DNA of 64,000 nt from a virus, in the IMG/VR virus record IMGVR_UViG_3300004448_000085, positions 1-64,000 of that record; one strand, written 5' to 3'. The position numbers and the translations under genes are program-made. Positions 1-7,322 of this stretch are shown piece by piece (positions within the stretch are counted from its first letter, which is position 1; the number at the start of each line of letters is the position of its first letter). The notes beneath the pieces were generated by a model. The model was given only the letters and a program-made list of their open reading frames with translations, made no database searches and was not told the DNA's origin.

Positions 1-645
1 GAGGCGATGGATATTGCTTGGCGGTTGTTGAAGCGTGATTTGTCCGAGATGACAGATTATGAAATAGACCGAGCAAGGTTCGCTAATGATAATCCGGAAC
101 TTCAAAGTGAAGAAAGAACAAGGGCTATGGACAGAATGGCAGAGTTTGCTCGTCAAAATGTCACACCGTTTGATTACGGAGATGAAGTTGAAGAAGCGTA
201 TGACGATATAGGCGACCAAGACCATTCGGATTATTTCGGTGAAGACATAGACTCTAATGAGTTGTATCAGTATATTTTAGAAAATGCAGGTCAAGAAGCG
301 GCGCAAAACTATGTTCAACAATACAAAGACGCTCGTGCAAAGTATGGAGGTAATGCCGCAACTATGGGTCAGTTGGATAACTACGGAATAAGTAACCAAG
401 GTGATGCAAACGACTTCATAGAAAGTCGTGAAAGAATGACAGGTGACATGCGTAACATCATGCCGAATGACGAAACTGTATTTGACGCTTATCCTTATCC
501 CGAAGGAGTAGTGTATAACAATAAGTTGTCACCTCCGTTTACCACCACTCCTGAAAACGAATCTAATTTTCAAATGAAATATACAGGCGAACCAATGGAC
601 ATCGCCTATCAGTTGTTGAAAAACTGGGAGGGGACTACACAATGA
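1..645 (+). CDS. Hypothetical acidic protein, probably 5'-truncated by the window edge
   Basis: Function not recognised. The reading frame is open to base 1, and the first ATG (base 7) is directly preceded by GAGGCG. That would leave no spacer for a ribosome site, and the codons read E-A-M-D-I-A-W-R-L-L-K, a motif that lies inside other proteins of this window. I therefore think the true start is upstream of the window. The same motif (E-P-M-D-I-A-Y-Q-L-L-K, bases 589-621) recurs near the C-terminus, so the visible protein is bracketed by two copies. The middle is acidic (Asp/Glu-rich) and rich in Tyr, Asn and Gln, without a recognisable domain. It overlaps the next gene by ATGA, so it heads or continues an operon. 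Confidence 0.75.
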   Translation, partial: EAMDIAWRLLKRDLSEMTDYEIDRARFANDNPELQSEERTRAMDRMAEFARQNVTPFDYGDEVEEAYDDIGDQDHSDYFGEDIDSNELYQYILENAGQEAAQNYVQQYKDARAKYGGNAATMGQLDNYGISNQGDANDFIESRERMTGDMRNIMPNDETVFDAYPYPEGVVYNNKLSPPFTTTPENESNFQMKYTGEPMDIAYQLLKNWEGTTQ

Positions 646-818
646 CAGCATTTGACAACGCTTGGGATTACCTTGAAAAGAAACTATGCCCGAAAGGTAA
701 AGCAGCAGCAAAGCGTAAGTTTGATGTTTACCCATCAGCGTATGCAAATGGATATGCTGTGCAAGTTTGTCAAGGTAAAATTGGCGTAGGTAAGAAAAAG
801 AAGGGGAAAAAGAAATGA
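642..818 (+). CDS. Small lysine-rich protein with YPSAYA motif
   Basis: A 58-residue basic protein starting MTAFDNAWDYLEKK and ending in a run of Lys/Gly. Residues 16-48 carry C-P-K-G-K-A-A-A-K-R-K followed by Y-P-S-A-Y-A-N-G-Y-A and a Cys. From memory, the W/Y-P-S-A-Y-A signature is common in short lysine-rich proteins of marine phages and some large DNA viruses, where the role is unknown; DNA binding or condensation is a guess from the charge. It overlaps both neighbours by ATGA, which suggests coupled translation. The start is fixed by that overlap; the N-terminal MTAFxxAWD is shared with the gene starting at base 1123. Confidence 0.7.
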   Translation: MTAFDNAWDYLEKKLCPKGKAAAKRKFDVYPSAYANGYAVQVCQGKIGVGKKKKGKKK

Positions 819-1126
819 CACGCTGCACTTGTCATGATGTTCTCATTGTCAAAGACCTGAAAAGGTGGTTTGATGAAAAGTGGGTTGATGTCAGTCGTAA
901 AGACAAAGACGGTAAACACCCACCATGCGGTAGGAACAAAGCAAAGAAATCCAGTAAGGGTTATCCAAAATGCAGACCAAGTGTAAAGGTCAGCAATAAA
1001 ACTCCAAAAACTTCAGGCTCAATGTCAGAAGGACAAAAATCCGCTGCTACAAAACGCAAGCGCTCAAAGAAACAAGGCGTAGGTGGAAAGCCTACTATAG
1101 TCAAAATGGTTGGAGTGATACGATGA
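815..1126 (+). CDS. Lysine-rich DUF5872/DUF6321-like small protein
   Basis: A 103-residue, very basic protein. Visible signature: R-W-F-D-E-K-W-V-D-V-S-R (about residues 16-27), then a conserved-looking C-G-R and G-Y-P-K-C pair, then a Lys/Arg-rich C-terminus ending G-G-K-P-T-I-V. The pattern WFxEKWVDxSR...PCGR...GYPKC...KRK...GGKPT matches short proteins of marine phages and large DNA viruses annotated as DUF5872 or DUF6321 (names from memory, no search done). Function is unknown in the family. ATGA overlaps on both sides place it in a chain of at least four co-translated small genes. The first residues MTRCT are shared with the 38-residue protein at 30359. Confidence 0.72.
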   Translation: MTRCTCHDVLIVKDLKRWFDEKWVDVSRKDKDGKHPPCGRNKAKKSSKGYPKCRPSVKVSNKTPKTSGSMSEGQKSAATKRKRSKKQGVGGKPTIVKMVGVIR

Positions 1127-1437
1127 CGGCATTTGAGACAGCATGGGATGTTATTGAAAAGGGCAAAAAAAAGTCCAAACCATTCCACGGTTACAATCCA
1201 AACAAGCATAGTAAAAAAGGTGGACTAAATGCCAAAGGTCGTGCTACTGCTAAGCGTGAAACAGGTGCAAACCTCAAACCCCCTGTTACTAAAAAACCAA
1301 GTTCACTCAAACCCGGTAGTAAGTCGGCAAAGCGTCGTAAATCATTTTGTGCTCGTATGAGTGGAATGAAAGGTGCAACTTCTAAAAAGGGCAAACTCAC
1401 TCCTAAAGGTGCATCATTAAAGAGGTGGAACTGTTGA
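1123..1437 (+). CDS. Lysine-rich small protein, RRKSFCARMSG family
   Basis: A 104-residue basic protein. Residues 1-14 repeat the MTAFxxAWDVIEK start of the gene at 642. The rest is a strongly patterned basic block: G-L-N-A-K-G-R-A, E-T-G-A-N-L-K-P-P-V-T, K-P-G-S-K-S-A-K-R-R-K-S-F-C-A-R-M-S-G, K-G-K-L-T-P-K-G-A and a final K-R-W-N-C. I recognise this as a widespread short phage protein family of unknown function. The two cysteines and dense Lys/Arg suggest nucleic-acid binding, but that is inference. It overlaps its upstream neighbour by ATGA and its downstream neighbour by TTGA. Confidence 0.75.
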   Translation: MTAFETAWDVIEKGKKKSKPFHGYNPNKHSKKGGLNAKGRATAKRETGANLKPPVTKKPSSLKPGSKSAKRRKSFCARMSGMKGATSKKGKLTPKGASLKRWNC

Positions 1438-1592
1438 AAGATAAATGCTGCTGTGGGGCTACAAAAAGCACTCCTTGTGAGTGTATGAAGAAAGATATTC
1501 AGTGCTCGGCTAAAGCCCCCAAGTGTCCTTGTTACAAACTTTTAGACAAGCAAACTGGGAAAACAAAAGTAGCGGTGAAGAAATATGCCTAA
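1434..1592 (+). CDS. Small cysteine-rich (metal-binding?) protein with TTG start
   Basis: A 52-residue frame with eight cysteines arranged as C-C-C-G, C-E-C, I-Q-C and K-C-P-C-Y, followed by a Lys-rich tail. The density and pairing suggest one or two bound metal ions, probably zinc. The start is a TTG that overlaps the stop of the previous gene by 4 bases (TTGA), the same arrangement as at 9906. An internal ATG at 1485 would remove half of the cysteines, so I prefer the TTG. The end overlaps the start of the 529-residue gene by 8 bases. No function is assigned. Confidence 0.6.
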   Translation: MKDKCCCGATKSTPCECMKKDIQCSAKAPKCPCYKLLDKQTGKTKVAVKKYA

Positions 1593-3174
1593 CATTGGTG
1601 TCATTCGTAAAGGCCCAGTATACCCAGCCTTTGGGTTGGATAACTTCAATCAATATATTGCACCGCTTGGTCAGGCAATCAACCAAGGACACGATAGTTT
1701 TGAGCATGTAAACCCCAATGGTGGTGATAGAACTTATTTGAATCAACAAATTAGCAGTAGAATTAACGCAGGTGTTACTGGGAATATACCTGTTTTTGAT
1801 AACCTCTCTCTTCAACACGATGCAGATGAGAAAAAACAATTTGAAATGAACTCTCATTATCAATTAGAACATCTAATGAGAACTGCTCCGCACATGTTTA
1901 GTGATATAGGAGTAAACCAAAGAATGTTTTTACAAACAGGTGTAATACCTCAAGGTTGGAATAGTAACCCTGCGATGTCATTACCATTTGAAGACAAAAA
2001 GCGTGTTCGTAATACTAAAACTGGAACTTATGATTTTCACAGTCAAAGAAATATACCTGAACGACGACACCCACTGGTAGTAAAACCACACGATATAGGA
2101 ATGGTTTACGAGCGAGGCCGTGACAATAGATTTTCACCAGTTACCTCTACACCCACTCCTATGTGGCTTGCTGGTGCAAAGTCAAAACATCTTACAGCAA
2201 GACCATTAGGAGTTGAACAAAACTCAATGCCAAAACATCACGAACTGGAAATCTATGACCGCCATAATAGACATAACACAGCGAATGGTTTCAAACCCGG
2301 AATGACAATGCCTATACAAGCACAAGTTTTGAGACATTCTCATAAGAAACCTGAAGTTCGTGAAGAAGTAGAGCCAGCAGAGCCAGTAGAGTTAGAAGAA
2401 GGAAAGAGACTGAGTGGGGATTTACCTATTTCACTAAAGACTCATTTCAAAACTGGTAAGAATAGCGTTGGAGTAAAAGGCAAGATTCCGGCTAAGTGGG
2501 CTAATGAGGGTAATCCAAACAGTTTACCTCGTAGAATCGCAAACATAAATGATGCACATGATGCTGAAATGATTAGTGATGAAGATAAAAAAACTCTTTT
2601 GACCTTTCTCTTACAACATTCTATAGAAAGTGGACACTTAAACATGCAAGATTTAACAGGTCAATTTAATCGTAAAAAATGGAATGTCGCTGACGATGAT
2701 GCATACAGTGCTGCTCTTATGGAGATACAAAAGGCTCGTTTTGAAAGAATTACAGACTTGCTATTGAAGGAGCGTAAATCACCTGAAGCCATGCGTCGTA
2801 AGAAAGAATACGATACCAAATACGAGGCTTCTCCTGATAGAGTCAAGTATAGAGAGGATTTGAATAGAGAGCGACACAAGCGTGGTATGTATGGCGACCA
2901 CTCTCACCGTGACATTTCGCACACCGAAGGTGGTAAATTGACAGTAGAAGACGAGCATAAGAACAGAGCAAGACATTTCAAAGACAAAGGGACACTACGA
3001 CCTATCACAAAAGGAATCAAGCAAGACCTTGAATTGCTTAGAAACTTAATGGCTGGGCCTATGGATGAGCAAGATAAATCAATAGCACAGGCTTTACTGA
3101 CTTCTTTAGACGACTACCATCAAGAAGAAAATGTAGAAAGTAGAAAAGAATTGATGCATCCTTATCCATTCTAA
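1585..3174 (+). CDS. 529-residue hypothetical protein with a C-terminal HNH-like His/Asn patch
   Basis: Not recognised as a whole. The N-terminus (MPNIGVIRKG) resembles the start of the protein at 12245 (MGQVYVIRKE), hinting at a shared N-terminal tag. The middle has no clear domain. The C-terminal third is charged: a helix with K-S-P-E-A-M-R-R-K-K-E-Y, then R-V-K-Y-R-E-D-L-N-R-E-R-H-K-R-G, then D-H-S-H-R-D-I-S-H (residues 438-446) followed within 30 residues by H-K-N-R-A-R-H-F. This His/Asp...Asn-Arg pattern recalls HNH-type folds, and I remember it as a recurring C-terminal block in marine virus proteins; a nuclease role is only a possibility. It closes the first gene cluster before a 109-bp gap. 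Confidence 0.72.
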   Translation: MPNIGVIRKGPVYPAFGLDNFNQYIAPLGQAINQGHDSFEHVNPNGGDRTYLNQQISSRINAGVTGNIPVFDNLSLQHDADEKKQFEMNSHYQLEHLMRTAPHMFSDIGVNQRMFLQTGVIPQGWNSNPAMSLPFEDKKRVRNTKTGTYDFHSQRNIPERRHPLVVKPHDIGMVYERGRDNRFSPVTSTPTPMWLAGAKSKHLTARPLGVEQNSMPKHHELEIYDRHNRHNTANGFKPGMTMPIQAQVLRHSHKKPEVREEVEPAEPVELEEGKRLSGDLPISLKTHFKTGKNSVGVKGKIPAKWANEGNPNSLPRRIANINDAHDAEMISDEDKKTLLTFLLQHSIESGHLNMQDLTGQFNRKKWNVADDDAYSAALMEIQKARFERITDLLLKERKSPEAMRRKKEYDTKYEASPDRVKYREDLNRERHKRGMYGDHSHRDISHTEGGKLTVEDEHKNRARHFKDKGTLRPITKGIKQDLELLRNLMAGPMDEQDKSIAQALLTSLDDYHQEENVESRKELMHPYPF

Positions 3175-3283
3175 CTTGTCTAACTTGTCCGATGTATTGT
3201 TTACACAATATACTGTATTTACTATTCTTCTAAATGTATAGACTATACAACGGACAACAAGGACAACACCCCCAGTAACCTTT
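3175..3283 (+). promoter_or_regulatory. 109-bp intergenic region with nested inverted repeats
   Basis: One of the few sizeable non-coding gaps. It contains a tandem 9-bp repeat (CTAACTTGT twice, from 3171), a perfect inverted repeat TATTGT-TTAC-ACAATA at 3195-3210, a second perfect one GTATA-GAC-TATAC at 3236-3248, and a spaced pair TTGTCCG (3185-3191) / CGGACAA (3251-3257) that encloses both. The run up to the next ATG is AT-rich with TATA-like stretches. I read it as the promoter and operator region of the 3284-7020 cassette. The small hairpins could instead end transcription of the upstream cluster. Confidence 0.45.
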
Positions 3284-3901
3284 ATGATGACCCCCGCAGT
3301 GGACAGACCAGTGGACATTATGGATAATCAAGACCATCACGATGCAGAAATACGCCTCATGGGACTAATTTTGGCTCAAAGCACACTGGTTGGAGTAGCG
3401 GTTGGAATCTTTGACGCAAGGGTTTGGCTAACACAAGACAGTGTTTGGATAAATGGTTTCACTTATGCGATGGGTGCATTCTTTGTTCAAGGTATAGCAT
3501 ACTACTTCTTTAAGATGTTCTTTGAGCAAAACCTACAAGAAAAGGTAAGACATGGTAACATGGAAAAGCAAAGGAATAATCAATACAGGAGTATGCAAAC
3601 TCAATTTGATAATCGTAGAGCCGACATGGAAATGCGTATGCAAGAAGCACAACTTGAGCGTGAATTACGCTGGATGGAAAATAACCCCGGTAAGATGCCG
3701 CCAAGTTGGGGTGTTCAGGGTGGTGCTCAATCTATGGTAGGTTTTTACGACCAACAAGGTGGGGCTGCTGCTTCTTTTGACGGTAGTAGGATTCCTACTC
3801 ATGAGGCTAAGATTTTACAACCACTTACTCTTGGAGTAGAAGAAGACATACCATTGAAGAAAGATGGCACGCCTGATAAAAGATTTGAAAAGAAATCTTG
3901 A
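3284..3901 (+). CDS. Two-helix membrane protein with coiled-coil tail
   Basis: A 205-residue protein. Two hydrophobic segments are visible: about residues 26-50 (L-M-G-L-I-L-A-Q-S-T-L-V-G-V-A-V-G-I) and 58-80 (ending Y-Y-F-F-K-M-F-F). They are followed by a long charged segment, about residues 83-135, rich in Gln, Glu, Arg and Met, likely a helical coiled coil, then a Gly/Gln-rich stretch and a polar C-terminus. The protein probably sits in a membrane with its tail on one side. The start could also be the ATG at 3320 (residue 13). It opens a cassette with another membrane protein and a GTPase, so it may recruit or be controlled by the GTPase. No family recognised. Confidence 0.72.
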   Translation: MMTPAVDRPVDIMDNQDHHDAEIRLMGLILAQSTLVGVAVGIFDARVWLTQDSVWINGFTYAMGAFFVQGIAYYFFKMFFEQNLQEKVRHGNMEKQRNNQYRSMQTQFDNRRADMEMRMQEAQLERELRWMENNPGKMPPSWGVQGGAQSMVGFYDQQGGAAASFDGSRIPTHEAKILQPLTLGVEEDIPLKKDGTPDKRFEKKS

Positions 3902-3914
3902 GTGAGGTTTACTC

Positions 3915-4172
3915 ATGGGCCGAATCTTTCGCACTCCTTCTGATGATGCTACTGAAAGCACGCTGCGTGCTATTCACATAGCAAATACCGTTGATAATGC
4001 ATACGAAAGAACTTGGGGTTGGGTAAAGACTATCCTTGCCTCCGGTATTACATGTGTAGTAGTAAGTGGTATTGAGTTTTACAATCCTGAGTTCAGTATA
4101 TACGAAAATACAGTAGACTGGGCCGTTGAAAAACTTGAAGACTTAATCAATTGGTTAAAGTGGTGGGATTGA
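3915..4172 (+). CDS. Small single-helix membrane protein
   Basis: An 85-residue protein with one hydrophobic helix in the middle (about residues 37-53, T-I-L-A-S-G-I-T-C-V-V-V-S-G-I). It is flanked by an N-terminal polar helix and a C-terminal Trp-rich amphipathic segment ending W-L-K-W-W-D. GAGG lies at 3902-3908 just upstream of the ATG. It sits between the two-helix membrane protein and the GTPase and is very likely co-transcribed with both. Function unknown; a membrane anchor or pore-like partner is possible but unsupported beyond topology. Confidence 0.68.
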   Translation: MGRIFRTPSDDATESTLRAIHIANTVDNAYERTWGWVKTILASGITCVVVSGIEFYNPEFSIYENTVDWAVEKLEDLINWLKWWD

Positions 4173-4175
4173 TTC

Positions 4176-4898
4176 ATGGTAGACCCCGGTGGCACTGCAT
4201 TGGTAGGTGCAGCGATGTGGGGTCAGCATATTTACAATTCATATAAACCAAGAAGAGTCGGTATCTACGGAGCACCTCTCGTTGGTAAAACAACTCTTGA
4301 CCGCTATCTTACTACTCCGGGTGAAATGGAAGAGATAGAAGAAGAAGATAGAACTACTCATAGTCGTATACTGAAATTAGGTAATTACAGAATGCCTAAA
4401 CCAACAAGAAAAAGAATTGGTTGGAATGGTGAGAAGAGAGTCGTATATTCATCAGACATAGGTGGACAAGAGAGGTTTTGGAATCTTTGGATTGAAGACA
4501 TGGTAACTCGTGGAGTAGAAGCCGTAGTTTACATTTTTGACGATAGGGCTTTCAAAGGTGGAGATGAAAGCATAAAACAAATTGCTGGTTTTCGTTATCT
4601 TGTAGATTGTTTAATACAAAGAAATTATCGCTATCGTTCAGTATGGGCGAGATTCAAAGGTAGAAAGTATCACCCAAGAGTGGTTATGCTTGTAGCGAAT
4701 AAAGCAGATAGATTCTTTGATGAAACCGCATCTAAACTTTGGCATGAGGGTCGTATAGGTGAACATAAGATTTTTGACCCATTTAGAGATGACTTAATCA
4801 GGCTACAAAAAGCAGGTATTCCTACTCGTAGGTCATTCATGGCTACAAGGATTGGATGGAATGTAGAAAAGACAATGGTGAGCCTTTTAACATCTTGA
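4176..4898 (+). CDS. Ras/Arf-like small GTPase
   Basis: A 240-residue P-loop GTPase. Motifs in order: G1 G-A-P-L-V-G-K-T at residues 32-39; a possible G2 threonine at 60-61; G3 D-I-G-G-Q-E at 94-99 with the Gln equivalent of the Ras catalytic Gln61; and G4 N-K-A-D at 175-178. A hydrophobic strand V-V-Y-I-F-D precedes an insertion between G3 and G4. The G-G-Q form of G3 is closest to Arf/SRPRB/Gtr-type GTPases. The N-terminus (residues 1-25) is extra and weakly hydrophobic, so it may contact the membrane. Such GTPases act as GTP-dependent switches in membrane or polarity processes in their families; finding one beside two membrane protein genes in a viral genome is unusual. Fold and nucleotide binding are well supported; the role is not known. 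Confidence 0.85.
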   Translation: MVDPGGTALVGAAMWGQHIYNSYKPRRVGIYGAPLVGKTTLDRYLTTPGEMEEIEEEDRTTHSRILKLGNYRMPKPTRKRIGWNGEKRVVYSSDIGGQERFWNLWIEDMVTRGVEAVVYIFDDRAFKGGDESIKQIAGFRYLVDCLIQRNYRYRSVWARFKGRKYHPRVVMLVANKADRFFDETASKLWHEGRIGEHKIFDPFRDDLIRLQKAGIPTRRSFMATRIGWNVEKTMVSLLTS

Positions 4899-4953
4899 CC
4901 AAAAAAGTGACCCCATAGGTAGCCTTTTGAATAACAACTCTTTCGGTGTAAAT

Positions 4954-5151
4954 ATGTCAAGCAAGAAATCGTCTACTACTTTGGTGTCCACTGGTGGTGG
5001 GAGTCGTAGCCTAAGAACAACTGTTCCTATGTTTATTGTAGAACATTTTGGTCTTACTGCTGGAGATGATGTTAATTGGAGATTTACTGTTCAAGAGGGA
5101 CAGATTGTAGTAGTCATGACACCTACGGCTGAGCAGGTCGTGGTAGAATGA
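4954..5151 (+). CDS. AbrB/SpoVT-like small protein
   Basis: A 65-residue protein with the swapped-hairpin AbrB pattern: S-L-R-T-T-V-P (about residues 19-25), then I-V-E-H-F-G-L-T-A-G-D-D-V-N-W and a final beta segment G-Q-I-V-V-V-M. AbrB-like proteins are dimeric DNA-binding regulators or antitoxin-type repressors, common in archaea. I chose the ATG at 4954, preceded by GGTG, rather than an in-frame TTG at 4927, because the conserved domain starts after it. The 55-bp gap upstream may hold its own promoter. It could regulate this cassette; no toxin partner is recognisable next to it. Confidence 0.75.
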   Translation: MSSKKSSTTLVSTGGGSRSLRTTVPMFIVEHFGLTAGDDVNWRFTVQEGQIVVVMTPTAEQVVVE

Positions 5152-6083
5152 TGATGTTTAACAGACAACCCCAACAAAATCTAAATGAGGCTCAATTGTC
5201 TACTTTGGCTATGCAAGGTAATGAACAACTTACTCAGGCTGCACTTCAAGAAATGTTGATGGCTCAACAAGGAATGCAAGAAGCAGCACAGGCTGGTAAC
5301 ATAGAAGTTCCTAAAGTTAATTTTTACCCAAGTCGCCATGCTGACCCACGAAAGGCTCGTAAAAAAGACATCAAGCAAGCATACAAATTACTTCAACCAG
5401 CAAAGCGTTCTATATTCAATCCTATGAGATGGGTATTTGGTCGTAAGTATCGTTACAACAAAGATACAGGAACTTGCGTTGTAGACGGAGCAAATGTTGC
5501 TGAATTGATGAAACATGATAATCTCTATATGCGTATCTGTGACGATGAAACAGGTCGCTCTCTTTGGGAAATGTATTGGCAAAACCCAGTTACTGGTCAG
5601 CCTGAAGCGTTTATTGCTCTTGACAAAGTGACCAGTGGTAAGAAAATGCGAGGGACATACTGCCCTGAACATCTTCATTTGTATCATCTACTCTGTAAAT
5701 GGGAGGCCGAAGAAGACAAACAGAATGAGATGAACCCAAGTCGTCTCCGTGATAAAGTGAAAAGAGGAGTCTCAATTGTTACTGTCCCTGTATCTTCTGT
5801 AAAAAAGAAAGACCCTACACCTGCTATGCTAACAAAATACGAACCGTTCTTTGCTGAACTTGAAAGAGATGCTGGTAGAACAAAGGGAATCAATCTAATC
5901 CATTATGCTAACCCAGCCACTGGTCAAAACGATATTACCATGGTTGTATTTGACCTTCGTATATTTCAATTAGAACTTCAACAAATGAACATGCCAACGC
6001 AAGCGTTTCAAGAATTACTTAATGTTGAGAATACCAAAATGCAACAGAACCTTGATGGTGCAGTAGCGGTTGGGGAGGCATGA
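5148..6083 (+). CDS. 311-residue hypothetical protein
   Basis: Not recognised. It begins M-M-M-F with a Gln-rich N-terminal region of about 60 residues that looks unstructured or helical. A mixed alpha/beta region follows: basic patch R-K-A-R-K-K-D-I-K, aromatic segment with M-R-W-V-F-G-R-K-Y-R, and T-Y-C-P-E-H-L-H-L-Y-H-L-L-C near residue 170, a Cys/His cluster that could bind a metal. The start overlaps the AbrB-like gene by ATGA. The next gene shares the Gln/Met-rich style, so the two may interact. Cytosolic by lack of membrane helices. Confidence 0.7.
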   Translation: MMMFNRQPQQNLNEAQLSTLAMQGNEQLTQAALQEMLMAQQGMQEAAQAGNIEVPKVNFYPSRHADPRKARKKDIKQAYKLLQPAKRSIFNPMRWVFGRKYRYNKDTGTCVVDGANVAELMKHDNLYMRICDDETGRSLWEMYWQNPVTGQPEAFIALDKVTSGKKMRGTYCPEHLHLYHLLCKWEAEEDKQNEMNPSRLRDKVKRGVSIVTVPVSSVKKKDPTPAMLTKYEPFFAELERDAGRTKGINLIHYANPATGQNDITMVVFDLRIFQLELQQMNMPTQAFQELLNVENTKMQQNLDGAVAVGEA

Positions 6084-6087
6084 TACG

Positions 6088-6759
6088 ATGTTCAATCTTG
6101 GCGCACAACAACAACAACCAAACGGATTAAATCTCTCAGCAACTGGGGGAGGAATGGGTTACGGTATGCAGCAACCGCAAAGCGGATTTAGTCTTGGAGC
6201 ACAACCGATGCAACAACAAATGCAGCAGCAGAATCAAGGATTTATGGCTGGTATGATGGGTAGTGCGGGGATGACACCTCAGCAACAAATGATGATGCAG
6301 AACGGACAAGTCACTCCTCCATCAGAAATGGAACTTATGAATGCTCTATTACAATCTCAAAATCCTATTCATCGTTTTATCAAAGACGGAGGGCTTGGTA
6401 GTTTGATAGATTTGATTGCAGCGACAACCAGCCTAAGTATGCTAAACATTCTTAAAAACGCCACATTCGTTATTGATGAAGACGAGGGTGGTATGAAACT
6501 TGACCCTGCAACATTATCTTCTGACTTACAAACCTTAAGCATTGAAAATGTGAGTATGGTCTTGAATAACATGGTTGCTCAAAGCAATCAAAAGTTCCAA
6601 GAGGCTGAAATGCAAAGACAACAGATTATTGCTATGTCTCAACAATCAATGATGGGTGGGGCGTTAAGTGCTGCTTTACAAGATGAAGGTATGATGAACA
6701 AAATGGGCGGCGGAATTGGTAGCGTTGCTCGTGGGCTTATAGGACTACCAAGAAACTGA
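6088..6759 (+). CDS. Gln/Met-rich hypothetical protein
   Basis: A 223-residue protein whose first 80 residues are a low-complexity Gln/Met/Gly stretch with repeated poly-Gln patches. A helical region follows, containing a hydrophobic segment around S-L-I-D-L-I-A-A-T-T-S-L-S-M-L-N-I-L-K (about residues 105-125), and the C-terminus is Met/Gly-rich. I chose the ATG at 6088, which has GGGGAGG about 10 bases upstream, over an in-frame TTG at 6070 that would overlap the previous gene. The sequence style (flexible Gln-rich head, helical core) suits a multivalent assembly protein; no function is recognised. Confidence 0.68.
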   Translation: MFNLGAQQQQPNGLNLSATGGGMGYGMQQPQSGFSLGAQPMQQQMQQQNQGFMAGMMGSAGMTPQQQMMMQNGQVTPPSEMELMNALLQSQNPIHRFIKDGGLGSLIDLIAATTSLSMLNILKNATFVIDEDEGGMKLDPATLSSDLQTLSIENVSMVLNNMVAQSNQKFQEAEMQRQQIIAMSQQSMMGGALSAALQDEGMMNKMGGGIGSVARGLIGLPRN

Positions 6760-6768
6760 GGCGATATA

Positions 6769-7020
6769 ATGGTGCAATCGGGTAGTATGAAAGATTACGG
6801 AATGAGAGTAAGTGAAGCGAGTAGTAGTATTTTTGCTCCAAGTAGAAACATCATTACTGAAATGATTATGGTTCAGTTTATTGCAGTAATTATGGCTTGC
6901 ACAGGTATTCTAATTTTCAAAGGTGACGAAATGAGCAGCGGGGATGTAAGCGTCTTTGTTGTAGGTATTTTTGGAGCGTTTATTTTCTTAACCACTCTTT
7001 ACTCAAGAATCACTCGCTGA
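6769..7020 (+). CDS. Small two-helix membrane protein
   Basis: An 83-residue protein with two clear hydrophobic helices: about residues 26-46 (M-I-M-V-Q-F-I-A-V-I-M-A-C-T-G-I-L-I-F) and 58-77 (V-S-V-F-V-V-G-I-F-G-A-F-I-F-L-T-T-L). The polar loop between them is short and acidic, and a Ser-rich tail precedes the first helix. GAGGCGAT sits 4 bases before the ATG, a ribosome site that recurs at 19028. It is the last gene of the membrane/GTPase cassette and its 3' end overlaps the minus-strand zinc protein by 18 bases. A holin-like role is conceivable from size and topology but there is no endolysin neighbour. Confidence 0.68.
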   Translation: MVQSGSMKDYGMRVSEASSSIFAPSRNIITEMIMVQFIAVIMACTGILIFKGDEMSSGDVSVFVVGIFGAFIFLTTLYSRITR

Positions 7021-7263
7021 CCACTTGTTTATCGGGCATGAAACTGATGGCGCAAGAGCCTTAATTTTCATGACGCAACTACACAGTCGGCAAGTCCCCA
7101 TTCTTTTTTGCATGTAAGGACATTGATAACACTCATCAAGTCTCGCCATGTATAGTTTTTTAGAGACTCTGTTGCCTTTCAGTGCATCTTTTGATGCTTT
7201 GATTAAATCTTTACCACGCTCTTTGAGAGGTTGCTTTGGAACTCTCTCGTAAGGTGGGAGCAT
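7003..7263 (-). CDS. Small zinc-binding protein (C-x2-C / C-x2-C-x-C type)
   Basis: An 86-residue minus-strand gene, isolated among plus-strand genes. A basic N-terminal half is followed by D-E-C-Y-Q-C, then T-C-R-L-C-S-C and finally S-C-P-I-N-K-W. The spacing C-x2-C...C-x2-C-x-C...C-P-x-x-K-W matches a short zinc-ribbon-like family that I remember from many marine phages, where the function is not known. Coding is supported by conservation of that signature and by the GGAGGAA just upstream on the minus strand. Its inverted orientation suggests separate expression. Confidence 0.7.
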   Translation of the reverse strand: MLPPYERVPKQPLKERGKDLIKASKDALKGNRVSKKLYMARLDECYQCPYMQKRMGTCRLCSCVMKIKALAPSVSCPINKWSASDS

Positions 7264-7322
7264 GTTCCTCCGAGTAGGTTTTCATGAAAAAGGATTATGG
7301 GTAATGCTGCTTTAAGCCAATC
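7264..7322. promoter_or_regulatory. Divergent intergenic region, candidate bidirectional promoter
   Basis: This 59-bp stretch separates the start of the minus-strand zinc protein from the start of the terminase-side plus-strand cluster, so it must serve both directions. It contains a GGAGGAA ribosome site for the minus-strand gene (7264-7270 region) and an AT-rich run around 7280-7300. No ribosome site precedes the plus-strand ATG at 7323, which fits a leaderless transcript as often seen for first genes of archaeal operons; this is inference. Confidence 0.35.

Noticed and set aside
1585-3174. HNH endonuclease
   Set aside because: The C-terminal His/Asn pattern is suggestive but lacks the standard zinc-finger or beta-beta-alpha spacing, so I only note the resemblance.
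6769-7020. Holin gene
   Set aside because: Topology and size fit, but no endolysin is recognised nearby and archaeal lysis differs, so the call stays at membrane protein.
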